The notes under the pieces were generated by a model. That model searched no databases and was not told where the DNA came from. It was given only the letters and a program-made list of their open reading frames with translations. DNA of 32,928 bases, taken from Algicola sp. GTDB taxonomy: Bacteria; Pseudomonadota; Gammaproteobacteria; Enterobacterales; Alteromonadaceae. The stretch spans positions 1 to 32,928 of the forward strand of contig JABSOG010000002.1 in assembly GCA_013216025.1 (NCBI GenBank). The letters are read 5' to 3'. This document shows positions 1 through 9,126 of the stretch, one piece after another; the stretch's first letter is position 1, and the number at the start of each line of letters is the position of its first letter. The position numbers and the translations under genes are program-made.

Positions 1-412
1 GGTTAATAGGCCCGACAACCTCCGCATCAACCCACGGCATAAAGCAGCCGATGAAAGCACCCAGCATCGCAATAGATACAACCGTACACGCAGCACCCAA
101 CGCACCGACAAAACGACTGCTCAGTAAGGTCCATTTCTCGATTGCAGTGGCAAAAATCAGCTCACTCATTTTATGCTCAGCATCGCGCAACATCGCATTG
201 GCGCAGGTTACCATCAGCACAAAAATAGCGCCCAAAGAAAATAAGCAGGCAATATAATTAACCGTGGCTGGCGCGTTGATATAAACGCCTGGCCCCGTCA
301 CAAGGTTAGTGCCAAGCTGCATACCTAAAGCCAGCGCCAACAGCGAACTCCCCGCAAACGAGACCTGCCGGGTATGATAAGCCCATTCAAAACCGACTAA
401 TTGCCTAAACAT
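1..412 (-). CDS. ABC-2-type transporter permease, N-terminal part (3' end outside window)
   Basis: Reverse strand reads MFRQLVGFEWAYHTRQVSFAGSSLLALALGMQLGTNLVTGPGVYINAPATVNYIACLLSLGAIFVLMVTCANAMLRDAEHKMSELIFATAIEKW... open to the edge; hydrophobic segments; overlaps the 3' end of the ATPase gene by 8 bp. Confidence 0.65.
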   Translation of the reverse strand, partial: MFRQLVGFEWAYHTRQVSFAGSSLLALALGMQLGTNLVTGPGVYINAPATVNYIACLFSLGAIFVLMVTCANAMLRDAEHKMSELIFATAIEKWTLLSSRFVGALGAACTVVSIAMLGAFIGCFMPWVDAEVVGPIN

Positions 413-1313
413 GATTGGCCCCCTTGGCACTTCCCTTAACACAGCCCCTAACACGGCTCAAAGTAGAAAAATACACATCTTCGAGGCCCGGTTGCAGCGC
501 TTCAAAACCCGCGCCCGGCGACTGGTCGGCCAATACATGAATTTGCGTTTGTCCGGCAAATAAATGGGTAGAGATCACCTTATGATTGGCCTGATATTCT
601 GCCAATGCTGCTTTTTCGATGGTCGCGCGCCAAATTTTTCCGTTAAGCTCGTTAATCAATTCAATCGGTTTGCCCTCAAGCAACACACTACCTTGCGCCA
701 TAATCGCCATGTTGGGGCAAAGGTCCAACACGTCTTCAACAATGTGGGTCGACAAAATCACCACTACGCTTTCGCCAATTTCGCTCAATAGATTATGAAA
801 ACGATTGCGCTCTTCAGGGTCGAGTCCTGCTGTGGGTTCGTCGACTATCACCAACTTTGGGTCACCCAACAACGCCTGCGCAATACCAAAACGCTGGCGC
901 ATACCGCCCGAAAACGTACTGACAGCTTTGTTTTTCTGCTCAAAAAGATTGGTTTGTTGCAGTAGCGCATTCACCTGATCGTGCCGCTCGCCCTTGTTGA
1001 GCAACCCTTTTAGAATCGCCATATGATCAAGCAACTTAAACGCCGAAATTTTAGGATACACACCAAAATCTTGCGGCAAATAACCCAAACGGCGACGAAT
1101 AGTTTGCGGATCGTCAAAAGCATTTTTGCCGTCAAACACAATTTGCCCATCGTCGGCTTCTTGCAACGTCGCGATAGTTCGCATCAGGCTCGATTTACCC
1201 GCACCGTTAGGCCCGAGCAGGCCAAACATGCCCTTATCGATAGACAAATTGACATTGATCAGGGCTTTAACGCCGTTTTCGTAAGTTTTAGACAGATTTT
1301 TAATGATCAGCAT
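405..1313 (-). CDS. ABC transporter ATP-binding protein
   Basis: Walker A GPNGAGKSS, signature FSGGMRQR, Walker B LVIVDEPTAGLDPEE, switch His (STHIVED). Confidence 0.93.
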   Translation of the reverse strand: MLIIKNLSKTYENGVKALINVNLSIDKGMFGLLGPNGAGKSSLMRTIATLQEADDGQIVFDGKNAFDDPQTIRRRLGYLPQDFGVYPKISAFKLLDHMAILKGLLNKGERHDQVNALLQQTNLFEQKNKAVSTFSGGMRQRFGIAQALLGDPKLVIVDEPTAGLDPEERNRFHNLLSEIGESVVVILSTHIVEDVLDLCPNMAIMAQGSVLLEGKPIELINELNGKIWRATIEKAALAEYQANHKVISTHLFAGQTQIHVLADQSPGAGFEALQPGLEDVYFSTLSRVRGCVKGSAKGANHV

Positions 1314-1426
1314 GGTGCGCTCCTTGGAACGTAAACTTTATTGAGGGCGAACGAATCGATAGCGTGTTCGACGCACATAAAAATGGGTGATTAAATGAAT
1401 AGATTTGGCCGTATTACTTTGGAGGT

Positions 1427-3292
1427 TCAGTCCGGCGGTTTTTTAATATGATTAAGAAAAAATAGACTGACCAAACCGGGGATTCCGGTAAGACCATTAA
1501 CAAGAATCCAACCGAACTTACACCTGTCAGACCACAATAGAGGCCTAACAAACCAAGAGGTTATGGCCATAGATAAAATACTCACCAACAACATACTCCA
1601 CAAAATATTAGTGGGCATTGGCTGAGTAATGATTTCTTTCGCAGACAAATCAGGGTTTTGATACGGCTTTAACACCGACCACAGCAATTCGTGAAAATAA
1701 CCCATGGTAGGCGAAACAATATATTGTCGATAACGAAAACTATCAGCCCAGTTTACCGTCAAAGCCTTAGTACTTAAGTGAGTCACTTCGCCAGTTGACG
1801 CATTCACCCGGTAAAAAGCATGATTGGCGTCTGCAAAATTGAACCTTTGCTGGGTGCCCGACAAAATCGACACATAATATTGGCCATTGAAACTCGCCAT
1901 ACTCACTCTCGACAGATTACTGAGGTGTGCATTGAGTGGTACCTTGGCCACCGTTTTTAATTGGCCGTCAGCACTTTTGTCGAGCAAATACAAAAACTGA
2001 TCGGTTAACGCAGCCGAACGCTCATCTTTTAACAAGAGCAAAGGCGCAACAAATGATTCGCCTTCACCCACAGTCAAATGATTGAACAAACGATTACCTT
2101 CATAAACAAACCCTTGATTGCCAACATAAATTTCTTTGTTGTCTATGCTGCGCACAATGTCTTTAAAACGCAGATCGTCGTCAATTGATTGCTTTGACTG
2201 ATGAATCTTACCCGATTTATCCATCCAACCTTTAAACTGCCCACTACGTTCATGAATGCCAAAAAACAACATTTCGCCATGATTGAAATACCAATTAATA
2301 CCCTTGGCTTCGTCTCTTATTTTACTCACCGCATCATAGGCCCGGTCCATATACAACAACTGGTGACGAACGACAGGTTTAATCCATTCAACATAAAACG
2401 GGTTGAATTCGATATCACTGGCTTGGGTCACGACCGTTTCAGCTGCATTGAGATGGCTCTTGTTCTTCGTATTAGTATGGCCAAGACCATAATCGAACAG
2501 TTCGCGCTCGGTCATTTGCTCAACAAAATGAAAACTATCCTCTGGCCAATAATCTGACCAGCTACCGGTATGTTTAGGGTCGGTTAAAATCAACCCCAAT
2601 TGAAGCACCGTATTGCAAGCATAAGCCAAAACAAACGACAACAAATAGATGATAGGCAGCGCAATCATACCGGTCGCAACCGGCTGAGTAATGTGCGCAT
2701 CTAGCGCCGGTTTAAACGCCTTATAGCAGATGAAAACCAGCCAAATTAACACCACCGACATCGTCACAAACACCCATAAACCGTGGGCATTTGTGGTGAT
2801 CAAACAAGCGGGTAACACAAAAACCAAGGGTGCCAGTTTACTAGGGCTAAGCACCGCAAACGCCGCAGCAAAATAACAGCACATCAACAAAACGGCAATG
2901 GCAGGCAAAATCAAATACAAACGCCAATCAACAACCCCGTGGTTATTCAAATCAACAACAATAAAACTGCACAGCAGCGGCAACAGCGTGGCCAAACAAA
3001 AAACCGCCAACGCGCCCAACGTAAAACCACCAAACAACTTGGCGCGAGACAATGGCCTGTGGATCATAAAAGACCAGCGATTGATCTTGGTCAAAGAGCG
3101 CATTTGAAACCAACCAAACCCCGCACCAAACACCAAATTAAGCACCAAAATGGCATGGTAAATGCCGACAAAGGCCTCCATAAACCATTGAAGATTAGTG
3201 ATAAACAGCACAAAAATAAACTGCAGCAGCGCCATGCCGACGATCAGATTTTTATAACGAGTCAATTCAGACAGAACAATGCTTAACATCAC
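1427..3292 (-). CDS. Multi-pass membrane protein, probable ABC permease component with large extracytoplasmic region
   Basis: 621 aa, several N-terminal hydrophobic helices, central soluble region, C-terminal helices; start overlaps the stop of the downstream-numbered ATPase gene (3289-3292). Confidence 0.7.
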   Translation of the reverse strand: MMLSIVLSELTRYKNLIVGMALLQFIFVLFITNLQWFMEAFVGIYHAILVLNLVFGAGFGWFQMRSLTKINRWSFMIHRPLSRAKLFGGFTLGALAVFCLATLLPLLCSFIVVDLNNHGVVDWRLYLILPAIAVLLMCCYFAAAFAVLSPSKLAPLVFVLPACLITTNAHGLWVFVTMSVVLIWLVFICYKAFKPALDAHITQPVATGMIALPIIYLLSFVLAYACNTVLQLGLILTDPKHTGSWSDYWPEDSFHFVEQMTERELFDYGLGHTNTKNKSHLNAAETVVTQASDIEFNPFYVEWIKPVVRHQLLYMDRAYDAVSKIRDEAKGINWYFNHGEMLFFGIHERSGQFKGWMDKSGKIHQSKQSIDDDLRFKDIVRSIDNKEIYVGNQGFVYEGNRLFNHLTVGEGESFVAPLLLLKDERSAALTDQFLYLLDKSADGQLKTVAKVPLNAHLSNLSRVSMASFNGQYYVSILSGTQQRFNFADANHAFYRVNASTGEVTHLSTKALTVNWADSFRYRQYIVSPTMGYFHELLWSVLKPYQNPDLSAKEIITQPMPTNILWSMLLVSILSMAITSWFVRPLLWSDRCKFGWILVNGLTGIPGLVSLFFLNHIKKPPD

Positions 3293-4233
3293 ACCTTCTC
3301 CTGTTTGTGTAGGTACTTTTGCTGCTGAAGGTGCAAACCACGGGTCAAGTAGGCATTGATTGCTCGGTCGAGGCTGACGGGATTTTGCATGGGCGAAATC
3401 GCCCCATGTTGACGTAAAAACGCACCAAAATCGGCTTGGTGATCGAGCACCATATAATGATAAGCATCATCGATTTTGCGCAGTTGCAATAGGTCAGGAA
3501 CGAGGTCTTTTTGGGGGGCTTGTTGCAATGGATTTGCATTAAACTCGGCCACCCAATATTGAATACGCTGACAAAAATCCTCAGGCGCTTCAACGGTTTT
3601 TATCTCGCCGCGTTCCATGATGATTAGCGAATCGGCAATGCGTTCGACCTCTTCCATGTGGTGCGAGCAGTACAAAATAGTGCAATTATCGTGGTCTTGC
3701 GTAAACAATAAAGACTCAAAGAACGACTGCTTGGCGACCACATCTAGCCCCAGCGTGGGTTCATCTAAAATCAGCACCTCAGGCTTTTGCGCCAGCGCCA
3801 TGGCCAAACACAAACCGGCTCGCTCACCGCGCGACAGCTGACTAATTTTTTGCGCAGGTCTCAAAAAGAAATTGCCAATAACCTGTTGATAAACATCATC
3901 TTGCCACTGCGGGTAATGGCTCTTTTGCATCTTGGTCAACGCCTTAACGGTCATCCACTCGGGCAGCGAATGATCTTCGTTAACAAAACCAATTTTGCCT
4001 CTGATTTGCGGCGTTAGTTCACGGCTGTCGCAACCCAATATCGAAGCGCTGCCACTGGTGGGCTGAACCAGCCCAAGTAACACCCGAAACAACGTCGACT
4101 TACCCGCACCATTGCCGCCAACAACAGCATGAACACCGCCCGCAGGCAATTGCAGGTTTAGCGAATTAAGTACTCGCTTGTTTGAGTAGTCCTTACAAAT
4201 ATTATGTGCTTCGATAATATATTCAGCCATCAC
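3289..4233 (-). CDS. ABC transporter ATP-binding protein
   Basis: Walker A GGNGAGKST, LSRGERAGL signature-like, Walker B VLILDEPTLGLD, switch His (CSHHMEE). Confidence 0.92.
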   Translation of the reverse strand: MMAEYIIEAHNICKDYSNKRVLNSLNLQLPAGGVHAVVGGNGAGKSTLFRVLLGLVQPTSGSASILGCDSRELTPQIRGKIGFVNEDHSLPEWMTVKALTKMQKSHYPQWQDDVYQQVIGNFFLRPAQKISQLSRGERAGLCLAMALAQKPEVLILDEPTLGLDVVAKQSFFESLLFTQDHDNCTILYCSHHMEEVERIADSLIIMERGEIKTVEAPEDFCQRIQYWVAEFNANPLQQAPQKDLVPDLLQLRKIDDAYHYMVLDHQADFGAFLRQHGAISPMQNPVSLDRAINAYLTRGLHLQQQKYLHKQEKV

Positions 4234-4646
4234 TACTTCGCCTGCTTGGGGTTATTGGGAGAATTGTGAAAGGTGTTAAGCGCGTTGAGACGCTCACTTA
4301 ACCTATCAACAATGGTTTGGTTCGGATAATTCAACCCAATGATTTCATTAATAAACTTATCAACCTGCTCACCAAGCCGCTTTTCGCGTTCAGCATCACT
4401 AAGCAATTGTCGCGGCGGACAAACAAACAGCCCCAACCCTTTTCGAGCCTCAACCAGCCCTTCATCAGTCAACTTCGCATAAGCCCGCGCCACAGTATTG
4501 GTATTAATGGTCAGTTGCATCGCCAAACCCCGCACGCTCGGAATTTTACTGCCGGGCACCAGCTCGCCGGTGACGATCTTCATTCGAATACCGTCAACAA
4601 TCTGCTTAGAAATAGGCCGGGGATCCCCGGTAACAATCTGAATCAT
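4233..4646 (-). CDS. GntR-family transcriptional regulator, YtrA-like short form
   Basis: 137 aa: PISKQIVDGIRMKIVTGELVPGSKIPSVRGLAMQLTINTNTVARAYAKLTDEGLVEARKGLGLFV is a GntR winged HTH; short C-terminus and ABC gene neighbourhood are typical of the YtrA subfamily. Confidence 0.92.
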   Translation of the reverse strand: MIQIVTGDPRPISKQIVDGIRMKIVTGELVPGSKIPSVRGLAMQLTINTNTVARAYAKLTDEGLVEARKGLGLFVCPPRQLLSDAEREKRLGEQVDKFINEIIGLNYPNQTIVDRLSERLNALNTFHNSPNNPKQAK

Positions 4647-4703
4647 TATTTACCGAATATTAGACTGGGTTAATCTGCGTTTGGTTAAAGATTTAGTCAA
4701 ACA

Positions 4704-4737
4704 GGTGTACTGCATGTGATGGTACACTACGTACACC
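4704..4737. promoter_or_regulatory. Candidate operator of the YtrA-like regulator
   Basis: GTGTAC (4705-4710) N11 GTACAC (4722-4727) perfect inverted repeat, plus outer pair GGTGTAC (4704-4710)/GTACACC (4731-4737); just upstream of the operon. Minus-strand TTGACA at 4752-4747 could be a -35 box. Confidence 0.6.
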
Positions 4738-4926
4738 TTGGTTAAATGTCAATCGGTTAGATTTTGAAGTGTGGTTTATGGGGTAGTCATTGGCGATTTA
4801 ATTTATTTTATTTCAATGGGATAGGTCTATTGATGTGGGTGGTGATATTTTTTCGTGGTGTAATGATACGGATGAGACACCTATCTATTTTAGGCTGGGA
4901 CAGCATGGAGTTTTCTTACAAATAAA

Positions 4927-5340
4927 TCATATTGGCAGTGTAGAGGTAATCGTGTTACGACGAAAATCAATGACCGCCCCCATGTCTCGTAAAATATCAG
5001 CGCCAATCAATCCTTCAATATCAAATCCATAGTCCATTTCGCCAAATTGTACGGTTGGTTTAACAACAGTGCTTTGTGCGATCTGCGCGCTATGAATTTG
5101 CCGCTGAATAACGTACTCAGTACCGCCGATTCCAATCATTTCGCAAATAATATCGTTTTTATCGACACCAAGTCCGTTTTCAAACAGTTTTTCTATATTA
5201 AACAATGATGAGGCGGCACCTGAATCAATCAGAACATTACTAAAAGCAATTTCGACACCACCAATGTTGAGCACGACAGAAATATATGGCAGACCCTTAT
5301 GCCATATAAACGTCATAACTTGCCTCGAACGCCAGTCCAA
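4927..5340 (-). CDS. Retropepsin-like aspartic protease family protein
   Basis: VLIDSGAASSLFN (DSGA active-site type) and C-terminal IEGLIGADILRDMGAVIDFRRNTI, the usual pepsin-retropepsin layout. Confidence 0.8.
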   Translation of the reverse strand: MDWRSRQVMTFIWHKGLPYISVVLNIGGVEIAFSNVLIDSGAASSLFNIEKLFENGLGVDKNDIICEMIGIGGTEYVIQRQIHSAQIAQSTVVKPTVQFGEMDYGFDIEGLIGADILRDMGAVIDFRRNTITSTLPI

Positions 5341-5588
5341 TATTGCACTTTAACCTTAAGTGCTTCGTTAGCGGTTGATGCAAACAAATAGTCTCTTTGA
5401 GGGTTTTGTTTATGAATTTTGCGATAGTTTTGGTAGGCCTGTACAGAATCGCGATATGAGTTAACAACGGTCACTTCTTCAATGGTCTTTTCGTCATCTT
5501 GCTGATGACTGGCCAAAGCTTCAATCACAACCCACATATCAGGGTAATCTTTTCTAACGTCACTCCAGAGCATTTTCGGGATCTCCAT
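5313..5588 (-). CDS. Small hypothetical protein paired with the retropepsin-like gene
   Basis: 91 aa ORF; its 3' end overlaps the protease ORF start by 28 bp, suggesting co-translation. Confidence 0.6.
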   Translation of the reverse strand: MEIPKMLWSDVRKDYPDMWVVIEALASHQQDDEKTIEEVTVVNSYRDSVQAYQNYRKIHKQNPQRDYLFASTANEALKVKVQYWTGVRGKL

Positions 5589-5820
5589 TGTGTTTCATTG
5601 ATTTGTGTTATCAATTTACCACAATATGTGTTGATACCCTATAAATCACCTTTGCAGTAAAAATAATACTCGGGAGTGTATTTGATAAATCAGAGATTTT
5701 GGAAAAATATTGAGAGAGGAAGAATCACAGACGAAAACGGTTGTTGAAGCTGTTATAAATTTAATGCAAAAACAAATCAGTTTTGGGACTGATAGCTAAA
5801 GGAGATAAACAGCAGGGGGT

Positions 5821-5934
5821 CTACATCATACCAATCAAGAATTGGCTACCCAAATACAACAAGCCTGAGTACAGACCGGTTAAGGCTGTGGTTTCTGCCA
5901 TACAGTTCATGTTTTGTTTGATTACTGCTTTCAT
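5821..5934 (-). CDS. Possible 37-aa small hydrophobic peptide
   Basis: Reverse strand MKAVIKQNMNCMAETTALTGLYSGLLYLGSQFLIGMM*; AAAGG 9 nt upstream of ATG. Not in the supplied ORF track (too short). Confidence 0.3.
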   Translation of the reverse strand: MKAVIKQNMNCMAETTALTGLYSGLLYLGSQFLIGMM

Positions 5935-6134
5935 TGTGATTAGCCTTTAATTTGTTTTGCCCGATAACTTGATGAACATTTTATCGATTTCACGCCGTTG
6001 AGGTTCTGTCATATCTGACAAAAACTGGCAGATTTACGACAAAATGGCGAAAATAGGGTGAAATAAAGCTTAAATTAGTTATTTAAGAAACTAAATGCAG
6101 GATTTTGTTGAACAAAGGAGGTTTCTGGCTTTGG

Positions 6135-6201
6135 TGGTAAATGAACAAATCTTTGGTGCGCACAGCACACCCTACTGACCGAGATTGTCATTTGGTAAAT
6201 G
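6135..6201. repeat. REP-like stem-loop bracketed by a 9-bp direct repeat
   Basis: Hairpin GGTGCGCACAGCACACC (6155-6171) followed by CTACTGACC; TGGTAAATG at 6135-6143 and 6193-6201. Confidence 0.4.
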
Positions 6202-6266
6202 TAAAAAAGCCCCAAATCATCACAATAAATTCAGGGCCATTTGTCTAGTAGGCAGATTTGCTTAAA

Positions 6267-6583
6267 TCAATGGCGACCTAAAACGACTTGGCCATTCTTT
6301 CTCCAGTGCGATACCGAAGTGTTATTACTGTGAGACGCAACACGACTATTCGCCTTCTGTGCTTTGGCTTTAGGCGCTACGACTACCTTGGTGACATCAT
6401 TTGTTTGATTTCGCGTTGCAAAATACTCGCTAAAGTCTTTGACTGAGCACTGTTAGCCTGTTGACCTGACTTTGAGCTAGCACTGGCATTGGCTGTAAAA
6501 ATCATCATCAGCCCTAATGTTAAAACAAAGGTTTGCGCCAAACTGACGAAAAATACGGTGTTAAAACGTTTTAAGTTGCTCAT
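6267..6583 (-). pseudogene. Small secreted protein, apparently frameshifted
   Basis: Frame 1 from ATG 6583: MSNLKRFNTVFFVSLAQTFVLTLGLMMIFTANASASSKSGQQANSAQSKTLASILQREIKQMMSPR*; a shifted frame continues DVTKVVVAPKAKAQKANSRVASHSNNTSVSHWRKNGQVVLGRH* to 6267. Confidence 0.4.
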
Positions 6584-6743
6584 GGGTCTAATTCCTTTGA
6601 TTACGATTGTCGCTAACTGTTTAAATAACATTAAAGTTGAGAACGAGCATATTAAAGGAGCGTTGGCGTTTTACCGAGGACAAAAAACTATAAATTTAGG
6701 ACTGTTGTTTAAAATCAATGAGTTAAAATAGAAAATGTGAAGA

Positions 6744-7847
6744 TTAGGTCTTTTGATCTAGCGCTGGCAAAATAAACTGTTCGATAATGCCCAGCGGTTG
6801 ACGCATGATTTTAAGGTTGTTGTAGTTGCTGCCGGTAAAAACCACCACCATATCTAGGCTTGGCAGCACCACAATGTACTGTCCGCCATTGCCGCCAGCG
6901 TAATATCCTTCAACAACTTGCCCACTAGTTTTGTTTTTAAACGAGCCCACCCACCATAAATACCCGTAACCATGCGCCTGCCCGGCCCATCTTTTACTCA
7001 GTGGATAAATTGCCGAGGTGCTTTTTTCGACCCACTTGGCAGGCACGACTTGTTTGCCATGCCAATTACCTTTGTTTAAATACAGTTGGCCAAACATCGC
7101 CATTTGGCGTGAGGTCAATTTAAACGGTGATTTGGTGATTAACCCCATGGGTTTGAACAGGTCATCTTGATAATTTAGTTTGCTGGGGTCGCCCGCCGCC
7201 ACATTAATTACTGAGCGCAATACGGCCGGAATTGCATCGGTATAAAGCATCTTTTCGCCGGGTTTGTAGGCCATTGGACGGTCTAGCAGCCATTTTATCG
7301 CTTGTGTGGGTTCGCGACCGTTGAACATCAAGCTGCCACAGCGGGTTTTGGCGCGACCAATAAAACAATTCCAGCCTGCGCGCATGGTCAATAAATCATG
7401 CAGGGTAATGTTAGCTTTACGCTCATCCCAGTGCTTATAATTTGCATAATATGGGGTAAAGTAGCTGTGGAGTTTGTCGTTTACGCTGCCAACTTGTTGT
7501 TTGCCTATGCTAATGCCGACCAGCGCTGACAAAAGGCTTTTACCCGCCGATGCCAAGGCGTGGGGCGTGCGTTTTTTGCCTTTGTTATAGTATTTTTCGA
7601 ACACCAGTTGGCCATGACGGACCACCAGCATACTGTCGACCCGCTGATATTTACCTCGGCGGATCAGGCTGTGCGCCCGGCGCAGTGGTTTGTCGTCTAA
7701 TCCCACGGCAGCGGTATCACTTTGTGGCCATTGCCACTGCTCGGTTTCACCTTTATGCTCACCATCATTGGTCCCGCCCTTTGCGTGAGCCGCAAACAGG
7801 GAGAGCAACAACAAAAGCGCTAAATATCTTTTCATGGCAGGTGCCAA
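6744..7847 (-). CDS. Serine hydrolase, beta-lactamase / class C family, secreted
   Basis: Signal peptide; SAGKS (SxxK) motif in HALASAGKSLLSALVGISIGK; YTDAIPAVL; GYGYLWW near the C-terminus. Confidence 0.9.
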   Translation of the reverse strand: MAPAMKRYLALLLLLSLFAAHAKGGTNDGEHKGETEQWQWPQSDTAAVGLDDKPLRRAHSLIRRGKYQRVDSMLVVRHGQLVFEKYYNKGKKRTPHALASAGKSLLSALVGISIGKQQVGSVNDKLHSYFTPYYANYKHWDERKANITLHDLLTMRAGWNCFIGRAKTRCGSLMFNGREPTQAIKWLLDRPMAYKPGEKMLYTDAIPAVLRSVINVAAGDPSKLNYQDDLFKPMGLITKSPFKLTSRQMAMFGQLYLNKGNWHGKQVVPAKWVEKSTSAIYPLSKRWAGQAHGYGYLWWVGSFKNKTSGQVVEGYYAGGNGGQYIVVLPSLDMVVVFTGSNYNNLKIMRQPLGIIEQFILPALDQKT

Positions 7848-8019
7848 ATCAGTTCAACAATGTGGTTGTTTTACCAGACTTCGGCCAAAACACCAATAAG
7901 AGTGGGTTAAAAGGCCCATTTGACGGGATAACCGCGAAATTGGCTGTACACCAAAGCCGCCAAAAATGTTATTCTTCGCGCTTCTCCAGTAGTAGATTTA
8001 GAAGATCCTAGTTATTAAT

Positions 8020-9126
8020 ATGCAGCAGTTAAAATCGTTATTGTGTTTTTCAGGCAGTGAGCAATCCAGCCGCTTCGGCGTCATTCAGTCAGCCGTTTAT
8101 CTTTGTTTTTTTCTTTTAAGTTTACTGCTAGCCAGTGTCCCCGCATTGTTTTTTGTGGTTGTGCTTGTGCTCGCGGTATTTGCCACCGCCAGCAGTGTAC
8201 GGCGGGTGCGCGATGCCGGATTAGCGCCAATGTTGAGCGCCATTCCGATTGGTGTTTATGTCGTCTGTGCCACGTTAATCAGCAGTATCGGTGGCAGTAG
8301 TTACTTTTTACTGATATTGGCGGTGCTGAGTACCGTTGGCCTGATGCTTTGCCCCAGCCGCCAACGTCATGATTATATTCAGGGTTACCATGGTCCGGTC
8401 GATTTATCGTCTCATCAAGCTAAAAAAGACACGTCCAACACCTATGCCAACCGCATCGAACCCACCTTTGTTGCAAGCCATGGGACCAGCGATCACAGTG
8501 ACACGCACAACGGTCAAATTGACGAACATTTTAGTGGCCAAACAGATTTCGATGAAACCACCAGCCAAAATAACGATTGGATTGAACCGTTAAAAAGCTG
8601 GGTGCTGGCCAATCAAAAAGTGGCGATTGCGGCGTTTGGTTTTATGGCTTTATTGTCGCTGGTGCTAGCGACTCTGCCTATGTGGTCGTCAAATCCAGTA
8701 GTAGAAGAGCAAACCGTTGCCACCCCAGAGCCAGTGGTTGCCGCGCAAAAAGTCAGGCTGCACAAACTCGAAATGCCCAACAATTATTATTTGATGACAG
8801 ATGAAAATCAGGGTTTGCTTATCCACTGGCCAGCTTATGCAGAAAATGACAATCCGGCTTTATGGTCGATATTAACGGCCAAAGGCGAGCCAAGCTGCGA
8901 AAACCTGCGCTTTAGCGACAACACTCGCTTTCGCACCAATTTGGTAGAAATTGAAAACGCTGGAGATCATTACGCCAGCTTTTCGCCGCTAGATACCGAA
9001 GCACTGGTCAAGGCCATCGCCGCCAAGAGCAACTTCTCACTGTGTGGTTACGAATTTTCGTTAAAAGGCAGTACGGCGGCGATCAATTCTTCACCGATAT
9101 TTTCGGTTTATCTTGAATCACTGTAA
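8020..9126 (+). CDS. DUF805-like membrane protein with extra TM helix and C-terminal soluble domain
   Basis: N-terminal hydrophobic helices with ASSVRRVRDAGLAPMLSAIP, typical of DUF805-type sequences; later TM KVAIAAFGFMALLSLVLATLPMW. Confidence 0.65.
   Translation: MQQLKSLLCFSGSEQSSRFGVIQSAVYLCFFLLSLLLASVPALFFVVVLVLAVFATASSVRRVRDAGLAPMLSAIPIGVYVVCATLISSIGGSSYFLLILAVLSTVGLMLCPSRQRHDYIQGYHGPVDLSSHQAKKDTSNTYANRIEPTFVASHGTSDHSDTHNGQIDEHFSGQTDFDETTSQNNDWIEPLKSWVLANQKVAIAAFGFMALLSLVLATLPMWSSNPVVEEQTVATPEPVVAAQKVRLHKLEMPNNYYLMTDENQGLLIHWPAYAENDNPALWSILTAKGEPSCENLRFSDNTRFRTNLVEIENAGDHYASFSPLDTEALVKAIAAKSNFSLCGYEFSLKGSTAAINSSPIFSVYLESL

Noticed and set aside
564-1334. Plus-strand ORFs at 564-791 and 1023-1334
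   Set aside because: Antisense to a clear ABC ATPase gene; no domain-like sequence.
6383-6631. Programmed frameshift as the explanation of the split small protein
   Set aside because: No slippery heptamer or downstream structure evident; simple frameshift mutation is preferred.
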